A DNA stretch of 16,058 nucleotides, taken from contig JAIXZB010000176.1 of assembly GCA_027489915.1 (NCBI GenBank), positions 1 to 16,058 of the forward strand, given 5' to 3'. Each line of letters starts with the position of its first letter. Within the stretch, counting starts at the first letter, position 1. This DNA is from Rickettsiales bacterium (GTDB lineage Bacteria > Pseudomonadota > Alphaproteobacteria > Rickettsiales > UBA3002). The notes under the pieces were generated by a model. That model did not search any database. It was not told the DNA's origin and was given only the letters and a program-made list of their open reading frames with translations. This document shows, one piece after another, positions 6,567 to 14,779 of the stretch. Made by a program: the position numbers and the translations under genes.

Positions 6567-6599
6567 AAAAACCCCGCAAGATTATCTTGCGGGGTTTTT
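6567..6599. terminator. Intrinsic, probably bidirectional terminator after phaB
   Basis: ACCCCGCAAGA (6571-6581) pairs perfectly with TCTTGCGGGGT (6585-6595) around a three-base TTA loop, an 11-bp GC-rich stem. A-run 6567-6570 lies before it and T-run 6595-6599 after it, followed by more T-rich sequence. On the plus strand it ends the phaCAB transcript 25 bases after the phaB stop. On the minus strand, TTTTTAAAT follows the stem, so it can also stop transcripts from the convergent 61-aa gene. Confidence 0.93.
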
Positions 6600-6618
6600 G
6601 TTGTTTTTTGATTCCCTG

Positions 6619-6804
6619 TTAAGCATCCGCGTTCAGAATGCGTGCTTTGCGTTGAGCCGCTAAGCGAAAGGCATTCATTTCACGTTTTTCCGACTTCACT
6701 TCATCCTCAAACCAGACATGGCTTGCGGTGCCCATGGCTAGCAATGCAGCATCGACGTGTTTGCGGTTGATGGTTTCTTTATTGACGCTGATCATAGTTG
6801 TCAT
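6619..6804 (-). CDS. Small unrecognised 61-aa protein
   Basis: A short, charged protein with no signal peptide or membrane segment and no recognised family. Residues 8-25 contain KETINRKHVDAALLAMGTAS, then HVWFEDEVKSEKREMNAFRL and a basic end (AAQRKARILNADA). It reads like a helical regulatory or ribosome-associated-size protein, but no function can be assigned. Support for a real gene: a good ribosome binding site (AGGGAGAG, 7 bases before the ATG at 6804), very similar in layout to the site before serA; a terminator correctly placed after the stop; and an otherwise unexplained gap. A possible -10 (TATAAC, complement of about 6827-6832) precedes it. Cotranscription behind serA across 97 bases is also possible. 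Confidence 0.6.
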   Translation of the reverse strand: MTTMISVNKETINRKHVDAALLAMGTASHVWFEDEVKSEKREMNAFRLAAQRKARILNADA

Positions 6805-6843
6805 GGTAACTCTCCCTGTTGCCTTGAGTTATACAAGACATTG

Positions 6844-6860
6844 GTTAAGTAACTCTTAAC
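6844..6860. repeat. Perfect inverted repeat between serA and the 61-aa gene
   Basis: GTTAAG (6844-6849) and CTTAAC (6855-6860) are perfect inverted arms around TAACT. There is no T-run, so it is unlikely to be a terminator. It lies upstream of the 61-aa gene, 12-30 bases before a possible TATAAC -10 on the minus strand, where an operator could sit. A second, weaker dyad (AATCG 6872-6876 with CGATT 6886-6890) lies next to it at the serA end. Function is inferred only. Confidence 0.4.
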
Positions 6861-6901
6861 ACACCATGAACAATCGACGAATTGACGATTTTGCAGGGTA
6901 G

Positions 6902-8479
6902 CTATGCAAGCTCGATAAGCTGCACACGCTTCACGCTTGGTAATTTGGCGATTTTGGCTATCAGTGCTGCATCTACCGCTTCATCTACCTCAAGCAATGC
7001 GATTGCATCGTGTTTCTCGGGGTTGCGGCCCAGGTGGAAGTTTGCGATATTCACCTTCGCATCACCAAGTAACTGACCTAAATTACCAATCAAGCCGGGC
7101 TTATCTTCATTGTTCACGTATAGCATGCGTGGTCCAAGCGCAGCCTCAAGCGGCACACCATTGACCGAAACCACACGTGGCTTATCGCCAAACAAGGTGC
7201 CCGAAATTTCCTGCGTGCCCTTGTCGCTTTGAATGCGAATACGCATCAGGGTCTTGTAATGCGCCGTGCGTTCATGGCGAATTTCCGATACTTCAATATT
7301 GCGGTCTTTCGCAACCACAGGCGCGTTCACCATGTTCACGCCCTCCATAAGAGGACTTAACACTCCATGCACTGCCGCCGCTGTAAGCGGTTTGGTGTTC
7401 AACTCCGTCACCTTGCCTTCAAACTCAATCGATATGGTTTTAATGCCCGTTTCCGTCATTTGTCCAGCAAACGCACCCAACTCACTCGCTAAGCGCACAT
7501 AAGGCTTCAGACGCGCGGCATCTTCCGCAGAAACACTTGGGATGTTGAGGGCATTAGTTACCGTACCTACCATCAGGTATTCAGCCATTTGTTCAGCAAC
7601 TTGAATGGCAACATTCTCCTGCGCTTCATTGGTCGAAGCGCCCAAATGTGGCGTTGCAATAAGGTTCTCAATGCCAAATAATGGGTTGCTCGTAGCTGGT
7701 TCTTCCTCAAACACATCCAAGGCAGCTCCGCCCACCTGACCACTTTCAAGTGCAGCTTTCAAATCGGCTTCCACAATCAGGCCGCCACGAGCACAGTTCA
7801 CAATACGTACGCCTTTTTTGCATTTCGCCATACTGTCTTTGTTTAAGATGTGGCGCGTTGCGTCATTGAGTGGCGTATGCAGCGTAATCACATCTGCACG
7901 TGCAAGCAGTGTATCGAGTTCCACTTTCTCGATATTCATAGCTGCTGCACGATCTGCAGATAAAAATGGATCAAATGCCACCACTTTCATTTTCAAGCCC
8001 TGAGCGCGGTCTGCCACAATGCTTCCGATATTCCCACAGCCAATAAGGCCTAGGGTTTTACCCGCCATTTCCATACCCATAAACTTGTTCTTTTCCCATT
8101 TGCCTGCATGGGTAGAAGCATTTGCCTGAGGAATCTGACGTGCCATTGCCATCATGAGCGAAATCGTGTGCTCAGCGGTCGTCACCGAGTTACCAAACGG
8201 CGTATTCATAACCACTACTCCGTGGGCGGTTGCTGCTTTCACATCCACGTTGTCCACCCCAATACCAGCGCGCCCTACTACCTTTAGATTTTTAGCTGCG
8301 GCCAGCACCAGTGCTGTTACCTTGGTTGCCGAGCGAATCGCAAGCCCGTCATATTCACCAATAATTTCAATCAGCTGCTCTTCATTAAGCCCTGTTTTGA
8401 CATCCACCTCCACACCACGCGACTTGAAAATATCAATCGCCTGAGGGCTGAGCTTGTCGGAAATAAGTACTTTAGGCAT
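6902..8479 (-). CDS. serA: D-3-phosphoglycerate dehydrogenase, long (type 1) form
   Basis: The enzyme oxidises 3-phosphoglycerate to 3-phosphohydroxypyruvate with NAD, the first committed step of serine synthesis. It is 525 aa, the usual size of the long form. The substrate and NAD domains occupy about 1-315, with VGRAGIGVDNVD, the Rossmann motif GLIGCGNIG (145-152), and catalytic Arg231 (NCARGG), Glu260 (DVFEEEP) and His278 (TPHLGAST). Residues about 320-450 are the allosteric substrate-binding domain, and 455-525 an ACT domain (LYVNNEDKPGLIGNLGQLLG) that usually mediates serine feedback. Start at 8479 has AAGGAG 6-7 bases upstream and begins MPKVLISDKLS as expected. It follows serC by 12 bases, so the two are one operon. 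Confidence 0.98.
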   Translation of the reverse strand: MPKVLISDKLSPQAIDIFKSRGVEVDVKTGLNEEQLIEIIGEYDGLAIRSATKVTALVLAAAKNLKVVGRAGIGVDNVDVKAATAHGVVVMNTPFGNSVTTAEHTISLMMAMARQIPQANASTHAGKWEKNKFMGMEMAGKTLGLIGCGNIGSIVADRAQGLKMKVVAFDPFLSADRAAAMNIEKVELDTLLARADVITLHTPLNDATRHILNKDSMAKCKKGVRIVNCARGGLIVEADLKAALESGQVGGAALDVFEEEPATSNPLFGIENLIATPHLGASTNEAQENVAIQVAEQMAEYLMVGTVTNALNIPSVSAEDAARLKPYVRLASELGAFAGQMTETGIKTISIEFEGKVTELNTKPLTAAAVHGVLSPLMEGVNMVNAPVVAKDRNIEVSEIRHERTAHYKTLMRIRIQSDKGTQEISGTLFGDKPRVVSVNGVPLEAALGPRMLYVNNEDKPGLIGNLGQLLGDAKVNIANFHLGRNPEKHDAIALLEVDEAVDAALIAKIAKLPSVKRVQLIELA

Positions 8480-8491
8480 GGTAACTCCTTG

Positions 8492-9655
8492 TTATGCGGC
8501 CTTCGCCATCGATTGTTTTACTTCACCGTAAGCCCAGTCGAGCCATGGCAATAATGCTTCAATGTCTTTTGTTTCAACGGTTGCACCGCCCCAAATACGC
8601 AGGCCAGCAGGCGCATCGCGATAGGCGCCGATATCAAACGCCACACCTTCTTTTTCCAAAAGTGCCGCGAGTTGTTTTGCGGCATCTTGCTGCTCGGCAT
8701 CACTTAAACCTACATACCACGGGTCTACAATAGTAAAACAAATCGAAGTACAGGAGCGCACCGATGCATCGGTTGCTAGAAAATCAATCCAAGGCGTTTT
8801 AGCAACCCACGCCTCCATCGCTTTCAAATTCGCCAGCGAGCGTGCAATTAAGCCCTTCAGGCCCCCAATCGACTCTGCCCATTTCAGCCCATCAATCGCA
8901 TCTTCCACACACAGCATCGAAGGGGTGTTGATGGTTTCACCTTGAAAGATACCTTCAATAAGCTCTGCACCTTTAGTCATTTGGAAAATTTTTGGCAATG
9001 GCCATGCGGGAGTGTAGGTTTTTAGGCGCTCTATCGCGCGTGGGCTAAGTGCAATCATGCCATGCGCAGCTTCACCACCCAGTACTTTTTGCCAGCTCCA
9101 TGTCACTACATCGAGTTTTTCAAATGGCACGTCCATCGCAAATACGGCGCTGGTTGCATCACATATTGCAAGCCCTTCACGCGTATCCGGAATCCATTCT
9201 GCATTGGGAACACATGCGCCCGATGTGGTTCCGTTCCAAGTAAACACCACATCACGGCTCCAATCCGCCTGCGAAAGGTCTGGAATTTTTCCATAAGGCG
9301 CATCAATACTGCGCACGTCCTTTAGTTTCAGTTGTTTTTTTATGTCACTCGCCCATGTCGCACCAAAGCTCTCCCACGAAAGCACATCCACCCCGCGTGC
9401 GCCGAGCAACGACCACATCGCCATTTCAATAGCGCCCGTATCGGATGCTGGCACAATACCCAAGCGATATCCTGCCGGAAGCCCAAGCATAGCGGCGCTG
9501 CGATCAATCACTTCTTTCAATTTTGTTTTACCTACCTTGGCACGGTGCGAACGCCCAAGGCTTGCACTTTTAAGCGCATCAAGCGACCAGCCAGGGCGCT
9601 TTGCGCAAGGGCCAGAAGAAAAACAGGGGTTGGCTGGTTTGACGGTGGGCTTCAT
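8492..9655 (-). CDS. serC: Phosphoserine aminotransferase
   Basis: This PLP enzyme transaminates 3-phosphohydroxypyruvate with glutamate to make O-phosphoserine, the step after SerA. The 387-aa protein has the start of the alphaproteobacterial SerC subgroup (KPANPCFSSGPCAKRPGW), RSHRAKVGK, the PLP-site TWNGTTSGACVPN, CDATSAVFAMD, and the Schiff-base Lys190 in VVTWSWQKVLGGEAAHGM. Start at 9655 has AAAGGA about 6 bases upstream. It lies 12 bases before serA on the same strand, and 75 bases after the hydrolase gene; that gap shows no clear promoter, so part of the transcription may come from further upstream. No serB (phosphatase) is in the window. Confidence 0.97.
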   Translation of the reverse strand: MKPTVKPANPCFSSGPCAKRPGWSLDALKSASLGRSHRAKVGKTKLKEVIDRSAAMLGLPAGYRLGIVPASDTGAIEMAMWSLLGARGVDVLSWESFGATWASDIKKQLKLKDVRSIDAPYGKIPDLSQADWSRDVVFTWNGTTSGACVPNAEWIPDTREGLAICDATSAVFAMDVPFEKLDVVTWSWQKVLGGEAAHGMIALSPRAIERLKTYTPAWPLPKIFQMTKGAELIEGIFQGETINTPSMLCVEDAIDGLKWAESIGGLKGLIARSLANLKAMEAWVAKTPWIDFLATDASVRSCTSICFTIVDPWYVGLSDAEQQDAAKQLAALLEKEGVAFDIGAYRDAPAGLRIWGGATVETKDIEALLPWLDWAYGEVKQSMAKAA

Positions 9656-9730
9656 AGCATATCCTTTTCGCGTTGCACCCCTCTCCTAGCGCCCTGCAGG
9701 TAGGCTTGTAAAGTGGCATTTATGCTATAG

Positions 9731-10501
9731 TTATGCGGCCAGCTGCTGTTCTGCTTTATATGTAATCACCAGTTGTGCAAGCGTTGCACACAAAAGCGCC
9801 AAATCTTCGCGCCGTGAAAGCCGGTGATCACCGTCCTTGACAAGCGTTACATGTACATCCTCGCCTGAAATTTTCTCTGAGATATCCATCGCAGTCTGCC
9901 ATGGCACATCAGCATCTTGCATCCCTTGAAGCAATCTAATCGGCATGGAAAGCGGCAGCATATCTTCCAGCAACAAGTGATTGCGAGCTTCAGTTATAAG
10001 GACATGCGTATAAACAAGCTCGCTTATATCGTATTGCGAAGCTGTGCGTAGTTCGCCTTCTTCTTCCATGCGCTTACGTTTTTCTTCACTTAGCGCATTC
10101 CAAATTAGCCTCTCGGTGAAATCAGGCGCAGCGGCAATACCAATCACGCCCCTTACTCTTTCTTTACGGGCTAAAGCCAACAGCAGAGTAATCCATCCTC
10201 CCATACTAGAGCCAATGATAATCACTGGCCCCTGAATGATAGTATCCATTAACATCAATGCATCTTCAAGCGCACCGCCAATGGTGAAATCCCTGAATTC
10301 ACCTGATGATTGTCCATGCGCGCGGTAATCAAGGGCAGCAAATCCTATGTTATGTTCTGCGCACCATTCCATCACTGTGGTTGCTTTTGCGCCCAGCATA
10401 TCCGAGCGAAATCCGGGCAAGAATAGAACCGTTACATTCGCGCGCGCGTGGTGTTGATAGGCAATGCAGTAGCCATTATGTTCAAGAAATTGTGTCTGCA
10501 T
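9731..10501 (-). CDS. Alpha/beta hydrolase, ABHD10-like
   Basis: A 256-aa serine hydrolase with a minimal alpha/beta fold. VTVLFLPGFRSDM supplies the oxyanion region, the nucleophile is Ser99 in GSSMGGW, the acid is probably Asp196 (QGMQDADVPW) and the base His226 (DGDHRLSR). The GFRSDMLGAKA and GSSMGGWITLL segments match the ABHD10 group, in which the human member is an acyl-protein thioesterase and acyl-glucuronide esterase; bacterial substrates are generally unknown. A cap region (about 130-180) holds the Arg/Lys/Glu-rich EEKRKRMEEEGE. No signal peptide, so cytoplasmic. The start at 10501 has only a weak GGA site. It is upstream of serC-serA on the same strand and divergent from the glycosyltransferase genes; a link to serine synthesis is not implied. 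Confidence 0.9.
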   Translation of the reverse strand: MQTQFLEHNGYCIAYQHHARANVTVLFLPGFRSDMLGAKATTVMEWCAEHNIGFAALDYRAHGQSSGEFRDFTIGGALEDALMLMDTIIQGPVIIIGSSMGGWITLLLALARKERVRGVIGIAAAPDFTERLIWNALSEEKRKRMEEEGELRTASQYDISELVYTHVLITEARNHLLLEDMLPLSMPIRLLQGMQDADVPWQTAMDISEKISGEDVHVTLVKDGDHRLSRREDLALLCATLAQLVITYKAEQQLAA

Positions 10502-10513
10502 GGATAAAATCCG

Positions 10514-10541
10514 TTGACGTTACATGCTTAAGCCCTATCAC
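10514..10541 (+). promoter_or_regulatory. Probable promoter of the glycosyltransferase genes
   Basis: TTGACG (10514-10519, 5 of 6 consensus) is followed by a 16-base spacer and TATCAC (10536-10541, 4 of 6). Transcription would begin near 10548, about 30 bases before the chosen GT4 start. An 11-bp dyad overlaps the -10 end and the start point. The hydrolase gene runs away on the other strand from 10501, so its own control region must share this 78-base gap. Confidence 0.5.
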
Positions 10542-10564
10542 ATTGCGCAACTTTTGTGCAATGT
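10540..10564 (+). repeat. 11-bp dyad/hairpin upstream of the GT4 gene
   Basis: ACATTGCGCAA (10540-10550) and TTGTGCAATGT (10554-10564) are inverted arms with a CTT loop; the only imperfection is a G/T pair, which is a G-U wobble in RNA. No T-run follows, so it is not an intrinsic terminator. It overlaps the probable -10 and start point, as an operator would, or could form a 5'-end mRNA hairpin. Confidence 0.6.
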
Positions 10565-10579
10565 CTGCCTTGCGAGATT

Positions 10580-11734
10580 ATGAGTTCCATTCCCACATTA
10601 TTACAGGTCTTACCTCGCCTTCAATCAGGCGGTGTGGAGCGTGGCACCATCGAAATCACGGATGCTATCACTAAAGCTGGCTGGCGAGCACTGGTTGCTT
10701 CCGAGGGTGGGCCACTCATTCCTAACATTACCCATGCAGGAGGCGAGCATCTTACCTTGCCACTAGCCAGCAAATCCCCGTTTGTCATTCACCGAAATTC
10801 AAAACGCTTATCGCATCTCATGCGTCAAAAATCCATATCGCTTGTGCATGCGCGCTCTCGCGCTCCTGCGTGGTCAGCCTATTTGGCGTGCAAAGCATTG
10901 AAACTCCCTTTCGTCACTACATTTCATGGGGTGTATGGGCTCGAAGGCTTCATGAAAAAGCGCTACAATAGCGTTATGGTCGCAGGGGATCGCATTATCG
11001 CTGTATCACAGTACGTGTATGATCATATTATAAAAGAATATGGTGTTGATCCTACACGCATCCGCCTCATCCATCGCGGGGTGGATTTGAAAATTTTCAA
11101 TCCAGACAAAGTCATTGCCGATAGGTTGATTGCCATCACCAAATCATGGCGCTTGCCCGAAGACTCTGCACCCCCCATTATTTTTTGTCCTGGGCGCATT
11201 ACGCGCATCAAAGGGCAGAATATTCTGGTTGAAGCGCTCGCAAAACTTCCGCATCGCAATTTCTTATGCATTATAGCAGGTAACGATGAAGGACACGAAG
11301 ATTATCGCGCCGAGCTTGAGCAACAGATTCGTGAAGCAGGCTTAGAAGGATTTGTTCGTATTGCAGCCAATACGCAATTTATGAATGAAGCCTACACACT
11401 TGCAGATATTGTCGTCATCCCATCCATTCAGCCCGAATCCTTTGGCCGCACTTCGGTCGAAGCGCAGGCGATGGGAAAATTGGTTATAGCAACAGATCAC
11501 GGCGGTGTGCGAGAGACTATTCTTGCGAATGAAACAGGTTACCTCATTCCACCATCAGATTCAGATAGTTTATCAGGCGCCATAGGCTTTGCATTGGAGC
11601 GTGATGAAGATACCAAACGCGCAATGGGTGATTTTGCTAAAGTGCACATAAAAAAGCATTTCTCAGCCGATATCATGAAGCGTAAAACCATCGATGTGTA
11701 CCGCGAATTGCTGGAACCTGGTTATGGCGTCTGA
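10580..11734 (+). CDS. Glycosyltransferase family 4 (GT-B fold)
   Basis: A retaining, nucleotide-sugar-dependent glycosyltransferase, probably acting at the inner face of the cytoplasmic membrane on LPS or another envelope glycan. The acceptor domain starts with LPRLQSGGVERGTIEI, a pattern common in LPS-type GT4 enzymes. The donor domain starts near CPGRITRIKGQNILVEAL and carries the EX7E-type motif in PESFGRTSVEAQAMGKLVIA, followed by TDHGGVRETI. From ATG 10580 it is 384 aa (MSSIPTLLQVLPRL). ATG 10556, 8 codons earlier, lies inside the dyad with no ribosome binding site and is less likely; the site before 10580 is itself weak (GCGAGA). It overlaps the next gene by 11 bases, so the pair is an operon. 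The sugar and acceptor cannot be told from sequence. Confidence 0.92.
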   Translation: MSSIPTLLQVLPRLQSGGVERGTIEITDAITKAGWRALVASEGGPLIPNITHAGGEHLTLPLASKSPFVIHRNSKRLSHLMRQKSISLVHARSRAPAWSAYLACKALKLPFVTTFHGVYGLEGFMKKRYNSVMVAGDRIIAVSQYVYDHIIKEYGVDPTRIRLIHRGVDLKIFNPDKVIADRLIAITKSWRLPEDSAPPIIFCPGRITRIKGQNILVEALAKLPHRNFLCIIAGNDEGHEDYRAELEQQIREAGLEGFVRIAANTQFMNEAYTLADIVVIPSIQPESFGRTSVEAQAMGKLVIATDHGGVRETILANETGYLIPPSDSDSLSGAIGFALERDEDTKRAMGDFAKVHIKKHFSADIMKRKTIDVYRELLEPGYGV

Positions 11735-12680
11735 TTCTGTACGCGAGCATATACTTATCATCAAGCATGGGGCGCTCGGCGATATTATTCTCGCAAGCGG
11801 CCATATTAAAGCCATCTGCGAACACCATCCTGAGGCACACATCACCTGCCTAACAGGCCGCAGTTATGTTTCATTGCTGAACAACTGCCCTTTCGTAGAT
11901 GAAGTCTGGTGCGATGATAAACCGCGCATGTTTCCGCCAAAAGGCTGGCTCAAACTTCGTGGCATACTACATCGCCATACGTTTTCATGGGTCTATGATT
12001 TGCAAACATCCACCCGCTCCACCAGCTACTGGTGGTTATTTGACTGGCCCAAGCCCAAATGGTCGGGCATTGCACTTTTTGGGTCGCACCCACAGCGCGG
12101 CAATGCGCGACACAGTATGCACACTACTGAACAACTGAATGATCAGCTTCGCATTGCTGGTATAGCTACCGATGGTGCGCCAGACATAACGTGGCTCAAT
12201 GCGTCTATTGATGATTTACATGTGCCATCGCGTTATGCGTTACTGGTTCCGGGTGGCGCACCTCACCGTCTCGATAAACGCTGGCCAGCAGTATATTACG
12301 GCGAAATTGCGCGTTATCTTTTAGCAGAAGGGATTACTCCCATTCTCATCGGCACTGCGGCAGAGGAAAATGCGCTTGCCGAGATACAATCTATTGCCCC
12401 CGAATGCCTAAATCTTTGTGCACGTACAAATATTGAACAGATTGCAACCCTTGCACGCAACGCCTTGTGGGCTGTGGGTAATGATACAGGCCCAATGCAT
12501 ATCATCGCCGCCGCTGGTGCGCCTTCGCTAGTACTGTTTTCCAAGGCTTCCAGCCCTCAAAAATCTGCCCCTAATGGGCGTGATCTATCATGGCTGCAAT
12601 CCGATGTGCTTTCAGCGCTCACACCAGATACTGTGTGGGGCAAACGCCCCACTTCATTACAGGGCAGGCTTGACAGCTAG
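11724..12680 (+). CDS. Glycosyltransferase family 9 (heptosyltransferase-like)
   Basis: GT9 enzymes transfer sugars, classically ADP-heptose, to the LPS inner core. The 318-aa protein has the N-terminal ILIIKHGALGDIILAS motif, the central VPGGAPHRLDKRWPAVYYGE and the C-terminal hallmark VGNDTGPMHIIAAAGAPSLVLF (read in two overlapping parts, residues 251-272). The ATG at 11724 lies in the last codons of the GT4 gene and is the natural start just before the conserved domain; an in-frame ATG at 11694 would add 10 unlikely residues. The ribosome binding site is weak, so translational coupling to GT4 is likely. It could be WaaC/WaaF-like or a related transferase; its placement with GT4 supports a core-glycan role. 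thrS follows after 43 bases. Confidence 0.92.
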   Translation: MASDSVREHILIIKHGALGDIILASGHIKAICEHHPEAHITCLTGRSYVSLLNNCPFVDEVWCDDKPRMFPPKGWLKLRGILHRHTFSWVYDLQTSTRSTSYWWLFDWPKPKWSGIALFGSHPQRGNARHSMHTTEQLNDQLRIAGIATDGAPDITWLNASIDDLHVPSRYALLVPGGAPHRLDKRWPAVYYGEIARYLLAEGITPILIGTAAEENALAEIQSIAPECLNLCARTNIEQIATLARNALWAVGNDTGPMHIIAAAGAPSLVLFSKASSPQKSAPNGRDLSWLQSDVLSALTPDTVWGKRPTSLQGRLDS

Positions 12681-12723
12681 TGCAGAGTGTCTAGCTTAAG
12701 CTCCCCATAATCAGGAGATATCC

Positions 12724-14691
12724 ATGCAATCCGCGCAACACAGCCCGTCCGAAATTAGCATTACCTTGCCCGATGGCTCTAAGCGTATCTACGCGGCGGG
12801 TACTACAGGTATGCAGGTTGCAGAATCTATCGGGGCGGGCCTTGCAAAAGCGGCCATAGGCATGAAAATCGATGGGGCGCAGCGCGATATTTATTTGCCT
12901 ATCCACGCCGATGCAAATTTAAGCATCCTCACCACCAAAGATATGGATGGTCTGGATATCATGCGCCACACACTCACCGCACAGGTGTTGGCTCTGGCCA
13001 TCAAAGAGCTGCATCCCACTGCAAAGCTTGCGATTGGGCCCACCATTGAGCAGGGTTTCTATTACGATATTGATTTAGAGCAGAAATTATCGCCCGATGA
13101 TTTACCCATCATCGAAGCCAAAATGCGTGAAATCATGGAGCGAAAGCAATCTGTAACTCGTGAAATGTGGGCGCGCGATGCTGCGATTGCTATGTTTGAA
13201 GCGCGCGGTGAAAGTTACAAGGCCGAGCTCATCCGCAATGCTCCCGAAGATGACACCACAGAGCGCGGCAAAATCTCACTCTATCGCCAAGGCAGTGGCG
13301 ATGATGCCTTCATCGATTTATGCCGTGGCCCGCACGTGCCTTCTATCGACAAAATATCTCCCGCATTTCGCCTCACGCGCCTTGCTGGCGCCTATTGGCG
13401 CGGTGATAGCAACAATCAAATGCTACAACGTATTTACGGCGTAGCTTTCGCTAATGAAAAAGACCTCAAAGCCTACCTCACCATGATGGAAGAAGCCGAA
13501 AAACGCGATCACCGAAAACTTGGGCGTGAGCTGGATTTGTTCCACATCCAAGAAGAAGCCCAAGGTCAGGTGTTCTGGCACGATAAAGGCTGGACGATTT
13601 ACCGTCTTGTTGAGGATTACATCCGCCGCAAAATCCGCGCCGATGGGTACATCGAAGTTAAAACTCCTGTTATGGTAGACCGCGTATTGTGGGAAAAATC
13701 AGGCCATTGGGAAAAATTCCGCGAAAATATGTTCACCATCGAAAATGATGAGCGCACACTGGCTGTAAAGCCAATGAACTGCCCTTGCCACGTTCAGATA
13801 TTCAATGTTGGCCTAAAGAGTTACCGTGATTTGCCCCTGCGCATGGCTGAATTTGGCTCTTGCTATCGCAACGAGCCTACAGGTGCGCTACACGGTATCA
13901 TGCGCTTGCGTGGCTTCGTGCAAGATGATGCACATATTTTCTGCACCGAGGACCAAATTATTTCTGAAACCAAGCGTTTTTGTACCCTTCTATTGCAAGT
14001 CTACGAAGAACTTGGCTTCACCAAAGTCGATGTATGCCTTGCTACCCGCCCTGAAACCCGCGCAGGAAGTGACGCGACATGGGATAAAGCCGAAGCGGGG
14101 CTTGCCGAGGCCGTGGCTGCAACTGGCCTCAGTTACACCACCCTCCCTGGTGAAGGTGCGTTTTACGGCCCTAAACTGGAATTTCACCTGAAAGATTCAC
14201 TTGGTCGAAGCTGGCAGTGTGGTACATTGCAGCTTGATTTCGTTTTGCCTGAGCGTCTAGATGCCAACTACATCGCCGAAGATGGCAACAAAAAACGTCC
14301 TGTAATGCTTCACCGTGCCATTCTTGGATCGCTTGAGCGGTTTATCGGTATTTTAATTGAAGAATACGCAGGAAAATTCCCGGCATGGCTGGCTCCGCTT
14401 CAGGTGGTGGTCTGCCCCATTACCAATGAATTCGATATCTATGCTCATGAAGTATGCGCCAAGCTTACCAAAACAGGACTTAGGGTTAGTGCCGATACCA
14501 GCAACAACAAAATCAATTACAAAGTGCGTGACCATTCATTGCAAAAAGTGCCCTTTATCATTGCCGTTGGCGCACGTGAAATGGAGCAGGAAACCGTTGC
14601 CATTCGCCGTCTAGGCTCCGATAAACAGGAAGTTTTGCCACTCACCGATGCCATAGTACTTTTGAACAAGGAAGCAGCCTCTCCCGCCTAG
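12724..14691 (+). CDS. thrS: Threonine-tRNA ligase with altered editing motif
   Basis: The enzyme charges tRNA(Thr). It is full length at 655 aa. Residues 12-72 form a TGS domain (ITLPDGSKRIYAAGTTGMQV). The editing domain spans about 75-235, the class II catalytic core about 260-545, and the anticodon-binding domain the rest (from about WLAPLQVVVCPIT). Zinc ligands are all present: Cys353 (MNCPCHVQ), His404 (QDDAHIF) and His530 (MLHRAILGSLERF). Motif 2 is intact (CYRNEPTGALHGIMRLRGF). In the editing site CRGPH (Cys200, His204) is kept, but the usual RHxxxH reads RHTLTAQ: one extra residue and Gln87 in place of the second His. The start has AGGAG at 12713-12717, six bases before ATG. No T-box or hairpin leader is visible in the 43-base gap. 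Confidence 0.98.
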   Translation: MQSAQHSPSEISITLPDGSKRIYAAGTTGMQVAESIGAGLAKAAIGMKIDGAQRDIYLPIHADANLSILTTKDMDGLDIMRHTLTAQVLALAIKELHPTAKLAIGPTIEQGFYYDIDLEQKLSPDDLPIIEAKMREIMERKQSVTREMWARDAAIAMFEARGESYKAELIRNAPEDDTTERGKISLYRQGSGDDAFIDLCRGPHVPSIDKISPAFRLTRLAGAYWRGDSNNQMLQRIYGVAFANEKDLKAYLTMMEEAEKRDHRKLGRELDLFHIQEEAQGQVFWHDKGWTIYRLVEDYIRRKIRADGYIEVKTPVMVDRVLWEKSGHWEKFRENMFTIENDERTLAVKPMNCPCHVQIFNVGLKSYRDLPLRMAEFGSCYRNEPTGALHGIMRLRGFVQDDAHIFCTEDQIISETKRFCTLLLQVYEELGFTKVDVCLATRPETRAGSDATWDKAEAGLAEAVAATGLSYTTLPGEGAFYGPKLEFHLKDSLGRSWQCGTLQLDFVLPERLDANYIAEDGNKKRPVMLHRAILGSLERFIGILIEEYAGKFPAWLAPLQVVVCPITNEFDIYAHEVCAKLTKTGLRVSADTSNNKINYKVRDHSLQKVPFIIAVGAREMEQETVAIRRLGSDKQEVLPLTDAIVLLNKEAASPA

Positions 14692-14697
14692 TTTTCC

Positions 14698-14728
14698 TTG
14701 ACGGGGCAAGTGTTTCAGGGCATTTAAT
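14698..14728 (+). promoter_or_regulatory. Possible infC promoter between thrS and infC
   Basis: TTGACG (14698-14703) begins 7 bases after the thrS stop and is followed after 19 bases by TTTAAT (14723-14728, 5 of 6). The spacer is longer than the ideal 17, so this is a moderate candidate. A second AT-rich stretch (TATATTAAATA region, about 14749-14759) could supply another -10. It would let infC be transcribed independently of thrS. Confidence 0.35.
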
Positions 14729-14779
14729 CACTATGTTCGTATATTAAATACGGGCGCATCAACTTATAGAGGATTCTGC

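Noticed and set aside
9656..9730. Riboswitch or promoter upstream of serC
   Set aside because: Only 75 bases; TTTACA with CTAGGA at 17 bases is a poor promoter, and no recognisable aptamer or terminator/antiterminator pair was seen.
10556..10579. ATG 10556 as the GT4 start
   Set aside because: It lies inside the dyad close to the inferred transcription start, has no ribosome binding site, and the added residues are not like the family.
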